A DNA stretch of 54,616 bases from DAOOVD01 sp035369845 (GCA_035369845.1 DAOOVD010000010.1:1-54616), one strand, 5' to 3'. Shown: positions 16,389 through 25,700, numbered from the stretch's first letter. Notes: a model not told the origin generated them from the letters alone. Numbers and translations: made by a program.

Positions 16389-17945
16389 ATGAACATTGCG
16401 GAACAAGGCAATCCGGCTGCCGGGCCGTGCGGAGACAGCGCGCTGAGGCTCCGGAACATTTCGAAGATCTACCCTGGGACGGTCGCCCTGTACAGGGTCA
16501 ACGTCGAAGTAAAAAGAGGAGAGGTCCACGGAATAATCGGCAAGAACGGGGCGGGCAAGTCGACTCTGGTTGAAATTATTGCCGGCATAATTGCTCCCAC
16601 CGAGGGGTCCATACTGATCGGCGAGAAAAAATACGAATCCCTTTCCCGGGCTGACGCCAGGAAGGGGAAGATCGCCATTGTTCCCCAGGAGCCGCAGTTG
16701 ATCCTCGACTTTACCGTGGCGGAAAACCTCTTCATATCCGATTACCGCGGCCCTGGAAGGCTGATCGGCTGGCGGGAGCTTTACAGGAGGGCGGAGCAGG
16801 TGGTTGAAAAAGCCGGCCTCAGCCTGAACGTCAGAGTCAAGGCGGGGGACCTGTCCATCAGCGAGCAGCAGCTTCTTCTAGTGCTCAAGGCCTGCTACGT
16901 CGACGACGCCCAAATAATCATTCTGGACGAAGCTTCGGCCTCCATGTCCCAAAACGACGTAGAGCTTTTGTACAGGATTATCCAGGAGAGGAAGAAGAAA
17001 GGAAGCACCGTAATTTTTATTTCCCACCGCACCGACGAACTTCTCCGGGTATGCGACCGGGTTACCGTCCTGCGTGACGGCCGGGCCGTGGCGACAACGG
17101 CTTGTGCCGGGCTTGACGGGGACAGGCTTTCCGCCCTGATCGTCGGTGAAGGCGCGGCCGGGGATACTGGCGTCGCGGGTCTGGAAGAGCCCGGCGCAGC
17201 CGGCGGCGAAGTTCTCAGGGTTGAGAATTTAAGCAGGGTCGGGGCGTACCGGAACATCTCCTTCGTGCTAAAGAAGGGGGAGATTCTCGGCCTCGCCGGG
17301 TTGAGGGGAAGCGGCCGCACGGAAATTTTGAAGGGCATTGTTGGGATAGATCCGGCGGAGGGCGGCTTCGTGCACGTCAACGGTTTAAAAAAGCGGTATG
17401 CCGCCCCTTCGGAGGCGCTCAGGGACGGTATCGTCTACCTTCCCGAGGACAGGGAAAGGGAAGGTTTGATCAAAATACTGAGCGTCAGGGAAAATTTGAT
17501 ACTCAACTCGTTGGACAAGGTTAGAAGACGGTTTATGATCAACGGAAAAAAAGAGAAAAAGCTTGTTGAGAACCTGATTGACAGCCTTGACATAAAAGTC
17601 GCCTCGCCCGAGCAGGAAGTCAGCACCTTGAGCGGCGGGAACAAGCAAAAAGTGGTGGTCGGCAAGATTTCGGCGGCTCAGCCGGGCGTTTTCCTTCTGG
17701 ACGAGCCCACCAAGGGGGTGGATATCTCGGCAAAACGGAGCATCCTTTCCATAATCAGGAAAAACCTGAGCAGGAACGCGGGAATAATCATCACCTCGCC
17801 CGGGCTGGAAGATTTGATCGAGGTTTGCGACCGCATCCTGGTTGTATACAGGGGTGAAATCACCGGGGAGTATTCCCGCGGGGAATTCAGGGAGGGAGAA
17901 CTGTACCTGGCCGTGCAGGGCGGAATAAAACATTTGGACTGTTGA
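16389..17945 (+). CDS. Ribose-type ABC importer ATPase (two nucleotide-binding domains)
   Basis: 518-residue RbsA-like protein with tandem ATPase domains, energising uptake of a small polar solute. Domain 1 has Walker A GKNGAGKST, a degenerate signature LSISEQQ and Walker B ILDEASASM. Domain 2 has the degenerate Walker A GLRGSGRTE typical of RbsA, signature LSGGNKQKV and LLDEPTKGVD. The start is ATG 16389 after GGAAAGGAGGGG. Its stop codon lies inside the left terminal repeat of the mobile element at 17939, so the element may have fixed the present C-terminus. The permease and binding protein follow. Confidence 0.9.
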   Translation: MNIAEQGNPAAGPCGDSALRLRNISKIYPGTVALYRVNVEVKRGEVHGIIGKNGAGKSTLVEIIAGIIAPTEGSILIGEKKYESLSRADARKGKIAIVPQEPQLILDFTVAENLFISDYRGPGRLIGWRELYRRAEQVVEKAGLSLNVRVKAGDLSISEQQLLLVLKACYVDDAQIIILDEASASMSQNDVELLYRIIQERKKKGSTVIFISHRTDELLRVCDRVTVLRDGRAVATTACAGLDGDRLSALIVGEGAAGDTGVAGLEEPGAAGGEVLRVENLSRVGAYRNISFVLKKGEILGLAGLRGSGRTEILKGIVGIDPAEGGFVHVNGLKKRYAAPSEALRDGIVYLPEDREREGLIKILSVRENLILNSLDKVRRRFMINGKKEKKLVENLIDSLDIKVASPEQEVSTLSGGNKQKVVVGKISAAQPGVFLLDEPTKGVDISAKRSILSIIRKNLSRNAGIIITSPGLEDLIEVCDRILVVYRGEITGEYSRGEFREGELYLAVQGGIKHLDC

Positions 17946-18038
17946 CAAACGGTTCCGGGACCTTGAGGTTGAAGAATCGAGAGATATTGCGCAGCACAAT
18001 CTGCAACCCCGCGCAGGTGGGCAGTGTTTTGTCAACAG
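17939..18038. mobile_element. MITE-like element, about 100 bp
   Basis: Near-perfect terminal inverted repeats CTGTTGACAAAC (17939-17950) and GTTTTGTCAACAG (18026-18038) bound a ~100-base non-coding unit. Related sequence occurs at 3770-4082 and at 26-58, which makes it a dispersed family. It lies exactly between the ATPase and permease genes of one ABC operon, and the TGA of the ATPase is in its left end. No target duplication could be assigned by eye. Confidence 0.65.
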
Positions 18039-18073
18039 CCTCAGTTATCAATATTTTTTAAGGAGAAGCGGCT

Positions 18074-19108
18074 ATGCCTAAGAAATTGCAGATACAACTG
18101 TTCTTGCTGGACAACCTTATCTGGGTCATCGTGGCCGGATTCTTTCTTATCAACGCCGTGATAACCCCGAAGTTTGCCACATACGGCAATCTTGTCAACA
18201 TACTTTACCACTCGGCGATTATGAGCATGCTTGTGCTGGGGGAGGGCCTGATCCTGGTAATCGGCCAGATAGACCTTTCCATCGAGTCCATTCTCGTTTT
18301 CGCCCCGGGATTGGCCATGCTGCTGGTTTCCAAATGGCTTCCCTTTGATGCCGGCCCGGTGACGGCCATTGTTCTGACACTTGCGGTGGGCGCCCTGGTG
18401 GGCCTGTTCAACGGTGTTTGCATAGCCAAAATCGGAGTGAACCCGTTTCTTCAGACGCTCTCCATGATGATTATTCTCCGGGGGCTGGTGCTCTTTCTGG
18501 TCCCCTTCTCCATATTCCCCCTGCACAAGGTATACACTTACGCGGGCCAGGCCAGAACGGTGGGCAACATTCCGGTAGCAGTGCCGGTCGTTCTGGTCAT
18601 ATTCCTGATTTTTCAATTCATCCTCCATTATACATCGTTCGGCAGGCATTTCGTCGCCACCGGCGGCAATGCCAGAGCCAGCTTCATCTCGGGAGTTAAT
18701 ACCGGCCGGATGGTGATTTGCGCCTTCGTTATAGCCGGTCTGCTCGCTGCGGTGGCGGGGCTTCTTGCCGCCGGACGGCAGGGTTCCGTTTCCAATTCGA
18801 TGGGTGAGGGGATGGTTTTGCTCGCGTTTGCAGGGGCCATTCTGGGCGGGGCCAGCCTTGAGGGCGGTAAGGGCACTCCGATGGGCATGCTCGGCGGCGC
18901 GCTTTTGCTGGGAATGTTCTCCAACTCGCTCAACCTGCTCGGGGTGACGGTAACTCTGGTGTACGCGACCCAGGGCGCGCTGATTTTTGTCGCCATCGTG
19001 CTCGACCGGGTGCGGATTAAGGTGCGCAGCTACCTGCTGCACCAGGAGCAGGTGAGAAAATTAAAAATTCTGGAGCAGGAGAAAGAAATTGTTTCATCTG
19101 CCGTTTGA
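18074..19108 (+). CDS. Ribose-type ABC importer permease
   Basis: 344-residue RbsC-like inner-membrane permease (BPD_transp_2 type) with about eight to ten hydrophobic segments. Family motifs include GQIDLSIESILVFA near 65, the GVNPFLQTLSMMIILRG stretch near 120 and GAILGGASLEGGKGTPMGMLGGA near 255. A charged tail (about 310-344) is predicted cytoplasmic. The start ATG 18074 follows AAGGAGAAG. It pairs with the ATPase upstream and the lipoprotein downstream. Confidence 0.9.
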   Translation: MPKKLQIQLFLLDNLIWVIVAGFFLINAVITPKFATYGNLVNILYHSAIMSMLVLGEGLILVIGQIDLSIESILVFAPGLAMLLVSKWLPFDAGPVTAIVLTLAVGALVGLFNGVCIAKIGVNPFLQTLSMMIILRGLVLFLVPFSIFPLHKVYTYAGQARTVGNIPVAVPVVLVIFLIFQFILHYTSFGRHFVATGGNARASFISGVNTGRMVICAFVIAGLLAAVAGLLAAGRQGSVSNSMGEGMVLLAFAGAILGGASLEGGKGTPMGMLGGALLLGMFSNSLNLLGVTVTLVYATQGALIFVAIVLDRVRIKVRSYLLHQEQVRKLKILEQEKEIVSSAV

Positions 19109-19117
19109 GGAGGTGGT

Positions 19118-19168
19118 ATGCCGGTTCCGGAAAAGGAAATCGAAGCGCGGTTTTTAAAATCGATTTAA
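19118..19168 (+). CDS. Possible 16-residue micro-ORF
   Basis: ATG 19118 follows TGAGGAGGTGGT, an excellent ribosome site, and opens 16 codons (MPVPEKEIEARFLKSI) ending at TAA 19168, directly before the AAGGAGG of the binding-protein gene. It may be a coupling or leader peptide. There is no homology evidence. Confidence 0.3.
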   Translation: MPVPEKEIEARFLKSI

Positions 19169-19181
19169 GGAGGCTAATTTC

Positions 19182-20276
19182 ATGCGTTTCGGCTGGGTAA
19201 AACACCTTCTGGTGATTGCGCTGGTACTGGGGCTCCTGACCGGCTGCGCTTCCCAGAAAGCGGAAGATAAGAAGGGAGAGCAAAAGCAGCTTACCTTCGG
19301 TATGGTCATCAAGGAACCCGGCGCTCCATTTATTCAGGCGTTTATCAAGGGTGCCGAAGGCAAAGCCCAGGAACTGGGCGTCAAGGTGGATATCAAGGAC
19401 GGTCAGGCGGATTCCATGAAGATCATGGAACTGATGGACAACTTCATTACCCAAAAGGTGGACGGCTTCATCATGGCCGGTGCGGTTGATTTGAAAGCTA
19501 TCGTGCCGGGAATTAAAAAGCTGAACGAAGCGGGCATTCCGGTTGTTGCCCTGGATACCTCACCGGAGGGCGGCAAAGTGGACTATTTCATCTCCTTTGA
19601 CATCGAACAGTCCAGCAAGAAGGCAGCCGAAGCCTTTGTTCAAGGGATCAAGGATCGCAACGGCGGCACAGTTCCCCGGGGCGTGGTGATCGAAATAACG
19701 GGCTCGCTTGAGGACATGTTTGCCGCTGCCTGTACCAGGGGATTCCATTCGGTGGTGGATCAGTACCCGCAGCTTAAAGTCGTGCAGGGCGAAGGAAAAT
19801 GGAACAACGTGGATTCCCACGAGAGGACCAGCGACCTTTTGACCCGCTACGGCAAGGATGTTCTGGGAATCTATGTGCATACCCCCGATATTATGGGCCC
19901 GGGGGTCGTTTCCGCCATTGAGGCGGCCGGCCTCAATCCGAAGAATTTCGGAATTGCCGGTATCTGCATGGGTCCCGAGGGGCTGGATTTGATCAAACAG
20001 GGCAAGGTGCTGGCCATCGTCGAGCAGCCCGCCTTCGACTCCGCGGAGCTGGCCGTGCAGTACCTATATGACATCAAGACCGGCAAGTCCACTCCCAAGA
20101 TCGGCGATACCGTGACCAAGGACGGCGCCCTGTGGTCCCCCGCCAAAATAGTGAAAAACCCGTGGGCTGAGGAAGGCGCGTTCATGGTCCTGCAAGCCCC
20201 GCTCGTGCCCATAGACGTCAAGCCCGATGACCAGCGCCTCTGGGAAAACAAGCTGAGCCATCTCTGGAAACAGTAG
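19182..20276 (+). CDS. Substrate-binding lipoprotein of the ABC importer
   Basis: 364-residue Peripla_BP_4-type binding protein (RbsB-like). A signal peptide with a hydrophobic core ends in the lipobox LLTGC, with Cys at about 22, so it is anchored outside the membrane. The mature part has FGMVIKEPGAPFIQAF, typical of the first strand and helix of sugar-binding members, and VDGFIMAGAVD. The start is ATG 19182 after AAGGAGGC. RbsB-type proteins bind sugars, autoinducer-2, purines or related polar compounds, so the ligand is open. Confidence 0.9.
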   Translation: MRFGWVKHLLVIALVLGLLTGCASQKAEDKKGEQKQLTFGMVIKEPGAPFIQAFIKGAEGKAQELGVKVDIKDGQADSMKIMELMDNFITQKVDGFIMAGAVDLKAIVPGIKKLNEAGIPVVALDTSPEGGKVDYFISFDIEQSSKKAAEAFVQGIKDRNGGTVPRGVVIEITGSLEDMFAAACTRGFHSVVDQYPQLKVVQGEGKWNNVDSHERTSDLLTRYGKDVLGIYVHTPDIMGPGVVSAIEAAGLNPKNFGIAGICMGPEGLDLIKQGKVLAIVEQPAFDSAELAVQYLYDIKTGKSTPKIGDTVTKDGALWSPAKIVKNPWAEEGAFMVLQAPLVPIDVKPDDQRLWENKLSHLWKQ

Positions 20277-20306
20277 GTTCGCCGTTGCGGCCGATCTGGC
20301 GCTGAG

Positions 20307-20337
20307 GCCCCCCGGAGGAGTGTCCGCGGGGGCTTTT
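20307..20337 (+). terminator. Terminator or attenuator after the ABC importer genes
   Basis: A GC-rich hairpin (GCCCCCCGG with CCGCGGGGGC, one bulge) spans 20307-20333 and is followed by TTTT. It lies 30 bases after the binding-protein stop and 45 before the next gene, and could reduce read-through into the downstream catabolic genes. Confidence 0.65.
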
Positions 20338-20381
20338 CCAACCGGGTTTTCCCCAAACATCTGAGAAGGAGAACGGAAAGA

Positions 20382-21686
20382 ATGTATATCAGGATATATA
20401 AGCTGAAAGAAATGTCGGCCGGGGACTATTCCCGGATAATTGAAAGAAGCGAGACGGAAACCGATTCAATTATGGCCGAAGTTGAGAAGGTCATCTCCGG
20501 CATCAAGGAGCGCGGGGATGAGGCACTGGTTGAATATACGAAGAAATTCGAGGAGATCGAGATTCAGCCGGACAGGATCAGGGTGACTCCGGAAGAAATC
20601 AGAGAGGCTTACGGCAGGGTCGACCGGGAAACCATTGAAGCAATCAGCGTTTTGGCCGGTAACGTTCGGAAGTTTCACGCCGCGCAGATGCCCGAAAAGA
20701 TGTGGTCCATGGAAGTTTCCCCCGGCCTGGTCGCCGGCCAGATCATCATCCCGCTGGAAAAAGTGGGCTGCTACGTGCCGGGCGGCCGGGGATGGTTCCC
20801 TTCGGCGGTAATGATGTCCGTTTTGCCGGCCAAAGTGGCAGGCGTGCCGCACGTGTACGTGTGTACCCCCTCGGCTCCGGACGGCTCTGTTCCGCCCGGC
20901 ACCCTGATTGCCTGCGACATCTGCGGCGCCGACGCCGTCTTCAGGATCGGCGGAAGCCAGGCGGTTGCCGCCATGGCGCACGGCACCCGGACCGTTCCCA
21001 AGGTCGACAAGATTGTGGGCCCGGGCAGCAAATGGGTGCTGGCGGCTTTCAAGCTCCTTTACGGACAGGTGGAAATCGGTACGCTGGCCGGCCCCGGCGA
21101 GGGAATCATACTGGCCGACGAGACGGCTGACCCGGAATTTGCCGCCGCCGATATCTGCATTCAGGCCGAACACGGGGTGGATTCGGCGGGAGTGCTGGTA
21201 ACGCACGTGCCGGAGCTCGCCCGCGCCGTCCAGGAGAAAATCGGCCGGCATATAGAAAGGCTGAACGACTACAGGAGAAATTTCGTGGTGGAATCCCTGA
21301 AGAAGTACGGGGGCATCATCCTCACCGATTCGCTTGAAGAGTCGATTGCCTTTGTCAACGAATACGCCGGCGAGCACCTGGAAATAATGACCAGGGAGCC
21401 GCTCCACGACATGCAGAAGATCAAGAATGCGGGCGGTATTTACCTCGGGCATTACACCCCGCTTTCGTGCGGCTGCTTCGGCTCCGGCCCCAACCACGTC
21501 CTGCCCACCGGCCGCAAGGCCACGGTGTCCGGCGGGTTGAAGACGGCAGATTTTTACAAGGCCGTGACGTTCGAATACTTCTCCAGGGAGGGCCTGGCCA
21601 ACCTCAAGGACGCCATGGTCAAGCTTGCCGAATACGAAGGTTTCCCGGCTCACGGAAACGCCATTCTGGAGAGGTTTGCGCGGTGA
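20382..21686 (+). CDS. Divergent histidinol dehydrogenase-like enzyme B
   Basis: 434-residue HisD-family dehydrogenase, clearly diverged from copy A. It keeps Gln261 and His264 (QAEH), Glu-His in GEHLEI and the C-terminal His in GFPAH. The zinc-ligand Asp of HisD (GDY-G-NH) is replaced by Cys365 (GCFGSGPNH). The NAD-binding GPGSKWV differs from the usual GPGN-V. The family includes non-histidine members such as sulfopropanediol dehydrogenase HpsN, so a different alcohol substrate is likely. The start is ATG 20382 after GAGAAGGAG. It begins the second half of the island. Confidence 0.82.
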   Translation: MYIRIYKLKEMSAGDYSRIIERSETETDSIMAEVEKVISGIKERGDEALVEYTKKFEEIEIQPDRIRVTPEEIREAYGRVDRETIEAISVLAGNVRKFHAAQMPEKMWSMEVSPGLVAGQIIIPLEKVGCYVPGGRGWFPSAVMMSVLPAKVAGVPHVYVCTPSAPDGSVPPGTLIACDICGADAVFRIGGSQAVAAMAHGTRTVPKVDKIVGPGSKWVLAAFKLLYGQVEIGTLAGPGEGIILADETADPEFAAADICIQAEHGVDSAGVLVTHVPELARAVQEKIGRHIERLNDYRRNFVVESLKKYGGIILTDSLEESIAFVNEYAGEHLEIMTREPLHDMQKIKNAGGIYLGHYTPLSCGCFGSGPNHVLPTGRKATVSGGLKTADFYKAVTFEYFSREGLANLKDAMVKLAEYEGFPAHGNAILERFAR

Positions 21687-21738
21687 GCGCAATAAGCTGG
21701 TGGATTGTTGCCTGACCCCATAAAAGAGGTGATGTTTT

Positions 21739-22728
21739 ATGCTTGCTGTCCGCTATTACGGGATCGGGCAGGTGAAGGCCGAAGAAATTCCCCGTCCGGT
21801 TTGCGGTCCCGGCCAGGCGCTGGTGAGGGTCGCTTGCGCCGGCATCTGCGGCTCTGACCTGCACATTTTCCGGAAGGGCATGTTTGTCGCCCGTGTCCCC
21901 GAAACAATGGGACACGAGTTTTCAGGCGTCGTTGAAGAGGTCGGCGCGGGTGTCGGGGAGTTGAGCCCCGGGGATCACGTTGTCGGCGACCCGCGGGTTT
22001 TTTGCGGCAGATGCAGATGGTGCCTGCGGGGGGATTTCAACCTTTGCCCCGGTCTTGGTTTTATCGGCGAGGTTTCCCAGGGCTGTTTCGCCGAGTATCT
22101 GGTCATGGACGCGAAAAAGCTGCTGAAAGTTCCGCCTGAAATCGACCTTCGCCGGGCGGCCCTGGTGGAGCCGCTGGCCGTTGCGCTGCACATCGCCGGC
22201 CGGGGCAGGCTGTCCGCCGGGGATCATCTCGGGATAGCGGGCGCCGGCCCGGTCGGACTGCTTACCCTGATTGTCGCCAGGTCCATGGGGGTGGAGAAGG
22301 TGACCGTTATCGACGTGGCCCCGGCCCGGCTTGAGCTTGCCGCAAGACTAGGGGCGACCGTCCTGGCCGCTTTCCCGGAGGAGCCTGCGGACCGGCCTGA
22401 CGTTCTGGTCGAGGCGGCCGGCCTGGAGGAGACCCTGGCGGGAGCCGTCAGGTGGCTGAAGCCGGAAGGCAGGCTGGTCATGGCCGGCATTTACGAGGAC
22501 AGGGTAAGTCTGGATCCCAATGACATCGTCGTCAAGGAACTGGAGTTGATCGGCTTGAGTGCGTACGGGACTTCGGATTTGGTCAAAGCCGTTCAATTGA
22601 TTGCCGGCGGGCTGGTGGACGTTGCTCCGCTGATCTCCCGGGTGCTTCCCTTAAATGAGGCGGCTCGCGGATTCAGCCTGCTTACCGCCGCGGAAAAAAC
22701 GGAGTGCAAAATCCTCCTCGCTCCATAG
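21739..22728 (+). CDS. Zinc-dependent medium-chain dehydrogenase
   Basis: 329-residue MDR-family alcohol/polyol dehydrogenase (threonine or sorbitol dehydrogenase-like). The catalytic zinc ligands are Cys in AGICGSD and His-Glu in MGHEFSG. The structural zinc loop is CGRCRWCLRGDFNLC. The Rossmann motif GAGPVGL is near residue 171, followed by IDV, which favours NAD(H). It likely oxidises a secondary alcohol in the same pathway as the adjacent HisD-like enzyme (inference). The start is ATG 21739 after AGAGGTGA. Confidence 0.88.
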   Translation: MLAVRYYGIGQVKAEEIPRPVCGPGQALVRVACAGICGSDLHIFRKGMFVARVPETMGHEFSGVVEEVGAGVGELSPGDHVVGDPRVFCGRCRWCLRGDFNLCPGLGFIGEVSQGCFAEYLVMDAKKLLKVPPEIDLRRAALVEPLAVALHIAGRGRLSAGDHLGIAGAGPVGLLTLIVARSMGVEKVTVIDVAPARLELAARLGATVLAAFPEEPADRPDVLVEAAGLEETLAGAVRWLKPEGRLVMAGIYEDRVSLDPNDIVVKELELIGLSAYGTSDLVKAVQLIAGGLVDVAPLISRVLPLNEAARGFSLLTAAEKTECKILLAP

Positions 22729-22742
22729 AAGGTGAATGTAAC

Positions 22743-23858
22743 ATGCGCAGGGAAGAGTTTTTTTTCAGGGACGGTCTGGCTGCTTTAAAACCCTACGTTC
22801 CGGGGAAACCTGCGGAAGAGGTGCGCAGGGAAATGGGGCTGACGGGCCGGATAGTTAAACTGGCCTCAAATGAAAACCCCGTGGGCCCGTCCCCCAGAGC
22901 CGTGGCCAGGATGAAGGAAGTTCTGGAAGAAGTCAACCAGTACCCCGACAGCGGCTGCTTCGAGCTGAGGGAGGCGCTTTCCAGAAAGTATTTACTGCCG
23001 CCGGATTGTTTTGTATTCGGCAACGGCGTCGACAATCTGATTCCGCTGGTTGTGAACACTTTTGTAAATTATGGCGACGAAGTGATTGTCCCCGTGCCGA
23101 GTTTCGCCGCTTACCGCACCAGTGCCGTGGTCGCCGGCGCCGTGCCGGTGGAGGTGCCGCTGAGGGACTTCCGGATAGATACGGATTTGATTTATAAGGC
23201 TGTCGGCCCGCGAACCAGGATCATTTTCATCTGCAACCCCAACAACCCTACCGGAACCATAGTCCCCGGAGAGGAACTGGACCGGCTCCTCGCGGCCCTG
23301 CCTCCCGGGGTCGTGGCGGTGCTGGACGAGGCTTACTACGAATACGTAAATGACGCTTCCTACCCCGACAGCCTGAAATACCTGAAAGAAGATCGAAACG
23401 TAGTAATTTTGCGCACCTTCTCAAAGATATACGGTCTGGCCGGTCTCCGTCTGGGATACGGCATGACCCGGCCGGATTTTGTACGGCAGATGGACAAAAT
23501 AAGGGAGCCTTTTGCCGCCAACCGGGTTGTGCAGGCCGGGGCGATCGAGGCACTGGCCGACGCTGAGTTTGTCAGCCGGGTACGGGCGCTCAACCTTGAA
23601 GGCAGGGAGATCCTGTATAAGGGCTTTGAAAAACTTGACATCTTTTACCTGCCTACCGAAGCCAACTTCGTCTTTGCCGACCTGGGCGCGGATATGGACT
23701 TGCTGTTTCCCGAACTGCTGAAAAGAGGAGTTATCGTCAGGCCGGCCGGCATGTGGGGGTACCCTACTTTTGCCCGCATTACCACAGGCACGCCGGAAGA
23801 GTGCCGCTTTTTCCTGGAGCGTCTGGAAGACGCCTTGAATTTTTTGAAGAAGTCTTAG
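22743..23858 (+). CDS. HisC-like aminotransferase
   Basis: 371-residue class I/II PLP aminotransferase of the histidinol-phosphate aminotransferase family. Visible are LASNENPVGPSP (substrate and PLP loop), NPNNPTGT, the YYEY strand after LDEA, and FSKIYGLAGLRLGYG with the Schiff-base lysine. The start is ATG 22743, 9 bases after AGAAGGTGA. There is no his operon around it. Beside hut genes it could transaminate histidine to imidazole-pyruvate, or an imidazole amino alcohol (inference). Confidence 0.85.
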   Translation: MRREEFFFRDGLAALKPYVPGKPAEEVRREMGLTGRIVKLASNENPVGPSPRAVARMKEVLEEVNQYPDSGCFELREALSRKYLLPPDCFVFGNGVDNLIPLVVNTFVNYGDEVIVPVPSFAAYRTSAVVAGAVPVEVPLRDFRIDTDLIYKAVGPRTRIIFICNPNNPTGTIVPGEELDRLLAALPPGVVAVLDEAYYEYVNDASYPDSLKYLKEDRNVVILRTFSKIYGLAGLRLGYGMTRPDFVRQMDKIREPFAANRVVQAGAIEALADAEFVSRVRALNLEGREILYKGFEKLDIFYLPTEANFVFADLGADMDLLFPELLKRGVIVRPAGMWGYPTFARITTGTPEECRFFLERLEDALNFLKKS

Positions 23859-23887
23859 CCTCGTTTATTTTTACAGGGGGTATAAAA

Positions 23888-25537
23888 ATGTCAAGGGAAT
23901 TGCGCGCGCCGAGAGGCAACAAGCTGAACTGCAAGGGATGGGTCCAGGAGGCCGCCCTGCGCATGCTGATGAACAACCTGGACCCGGAAGTGGCCGAAAA
24001 GCCGGAGGAACTCGTAGTTTACGGCGGGGCCGGCAAGGCCGCCCGCAACTGGGAATGTTTCGACGCCATCGTGGCGTCCCTGCAAAGGCTGGAAAACGAC
24101 GAGACCCTGCTGGTGCAGTCGGGCAAACCGGTGGGAATTTTCAGGACTCACCCTTTTGCCCCCCGGGTGTTGATTGCCAATTCCAACCTGGTGCCTGCCT
24201 GGGCCAACTGGGAGCATTTCTGGGAACTGGAGAAGAAGGGCCTGATCATGTTCGGGCAGATGACCGCGGGTAGCTGGATCTACATTGGCACCCAGGGGAT
24301 CCTGCAGGGAACGTATGAAACCTTTGCGGAGCTGGCCCGGCAGCACTTTTCCGGTGACCTGAAGGGGAAGTTCGTCCTGACGGCGGGCATGGGCGGCATG
24401 AGCGGCGCCCAGCCCCTGGCGGTAACCATGGCCGGAGGCGTCTGCCTGGACGTGGAGGTGGACCGGAGCCGCATAGAGAGGCGCATCAGGCAGCAATACT
24501 GTGATCTTGTCGAGGAAAGCCTTGACAGGGCCCTGGAACTGGTCAGGAGGTTTACCGCCGCCGGGGAGGCCAAGTCAATCGGCCTGGTCGGCAACGCGGC
24601 GGACGTTTATCCGGAACTCTGCCGCCGCAATGTTATCCCCGATGTGGTTACCGACCAGACTTCCGCGCACGATCCCGTCAACGGCTACGTGCCCTGCGGG
24701 ATAAGCCTGGCGGAGGCGCTTGAACTGCGCCGGCGCGACCCGGGCACTTATAAAAAGATGGCCCTGGATTCAATTGCCGTTCATGTGAGGGCGATGCTCG
24801 AAATGCAGAAAAGAGGGGCCGTTGTTTTCGACTACGGCAACAACATCCGCGCCCAGGCAAAAAGCCGGGGCGTCGATGACGCCTTTGACTTTCCGGGCTT
24901 TGTGCCGGCGTACATCAGGCCGATGTTCTGCGAGGGCAAAGGCCCCTTCCGGTGGGCCGCGCTTTCCGGCGATCCCGCTGATATCTACAAGACGGACGAG
25001 GTGGTGACGAGGGAGTTCCCGGACAACAAATCCCTGGTCAACTGGATCAGGATGGCCGGGGAAAAGGTGGCCTTCCAGGGGCTGCCCGCCCGCATCTGCT
25101 GGCTGGGCTACGGCGAAAGGGCACGGTTCGGCAGGATCATCAACGAGATGGTGGCCAGCGGGGAAATCAAGGCTCCGGTCGTAATAGGCCGGGATCATCT
25201 GGATTGCGGTTCGGTGGCGTCCCCGTACCGGGAAACCGAGGCGATGAAAGACGGAAGCGACGCGGTTTCGGACTGGCCGGTTTTAAACGCCCTGGTGAAC
25301 ACCGCCGCCGGGGCGGGCTGGGTGTCGTTCCATCACGGCGGGGGAGTGGGAATCGGATACGCCCAGCACGCCGGCGTGGTAGTGGTGGCCGACGGGTCGC
25401 CGGAGGCGGCGGAAAGGATTGAGAGAGTGCTCACCGTCGACCCCGGAATGGGTGTGATCAGGCACGCGGACGCCGGTTACGGCAGGGCGGTTGAGGTGGC
25501 CAGGCACTACGGCATTAAAATTCCCATGCTGAAGTAA
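23888..25537 (+). CDS. hutU: Urocanate hydratase
   Basis: 549 residues, the normal length for HutU. It adds water to urocanate, with tightly bound NAD as electrophile, to give imidazolonepropionate. Supporting segments are ELRAPRGNKLNCKGWVQEAALRM at the N-terminus (the universal urocanase opening), the glycine-rich NAD region TAGMGGMSGAQPLA, DQTSAHDP and the C-terminal HHGGGVGIGYAQHAG. The start is ATG 23888, after ACAGGGGG; open frame continues upstream into hisC but is not conserved. It is the first unambiguous hut enzyme of the island. Confidence 0.96.
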   Translation: MSRELRAPRGNKLNCKGWVQEAALRMLMNNLDPEVAEKPEELVVYGGAGKAARNWECFDAIVASLQRLENDETLLVQSGKPVGIFRTHPFAPRVLIANSNLVPAWANWEHFWELEKKGLIMFGQMTAGSWIYIGTQGILQGTYETFAELARQHFSGDLKGKFVLTAGMGGMSGAQPLAVTMAGGVCLDVEVDRSRIERRIRQQYCDLVEESLDRALELVRRFTAAGEAKSIGLVGNAADVYPELCRRNVIPDVVTDQTSAHDPVNGYVPCGISLAEALELRRRDPGTYKKMALDSIAVHVRAMLEMQKRGAVVFDYGNNIRAQAKSRGVDDAFDFPGFVPAYIRPMFCEGKGPFRWAALSGDPADIYKTDEVVTREFPDNKSLVNWIRMAGEKVAFQGLPARICWLGYGERARFGRIINEMVASGEIKAPVVIGRDHLDCGSVASPYRETEAMKDGSDAVSDWPVLNALVNTAAGAGWVSFHHGGGVGIGYAQHAGVVVVADGSPEAAERIERVLTVDPGMGVIRHADAGYGRAVEVARHYGIKIPMLK

Positions 25538-25700
25538 AGAACTGTTGCCGCGGCTTTTTTCTGCTGTACTGCACCAGCCGCCCGGTACTTGAAGAAGGCC
25601 GGAAGTGGAATAATATGAACGCCTTCCGCTTGAGAACCGGCGTTCCGCGCCGGGGGTCCGTACCTTCAGGTGGAACGGCTGGAGAAGGTGTTTTTATAAC
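25538..25700. other. Gap between hutU and hutI with a small hairpin
   Basis: 163 bases, unusually long inside this otherwise compact run. A 6-bp GC stem (CCGGCG at 25637-25642 with CGCCGG at 25648-25653, loop TTCCG) is present without a T-run. I see no promoter or gene. Confidence 0.4.
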
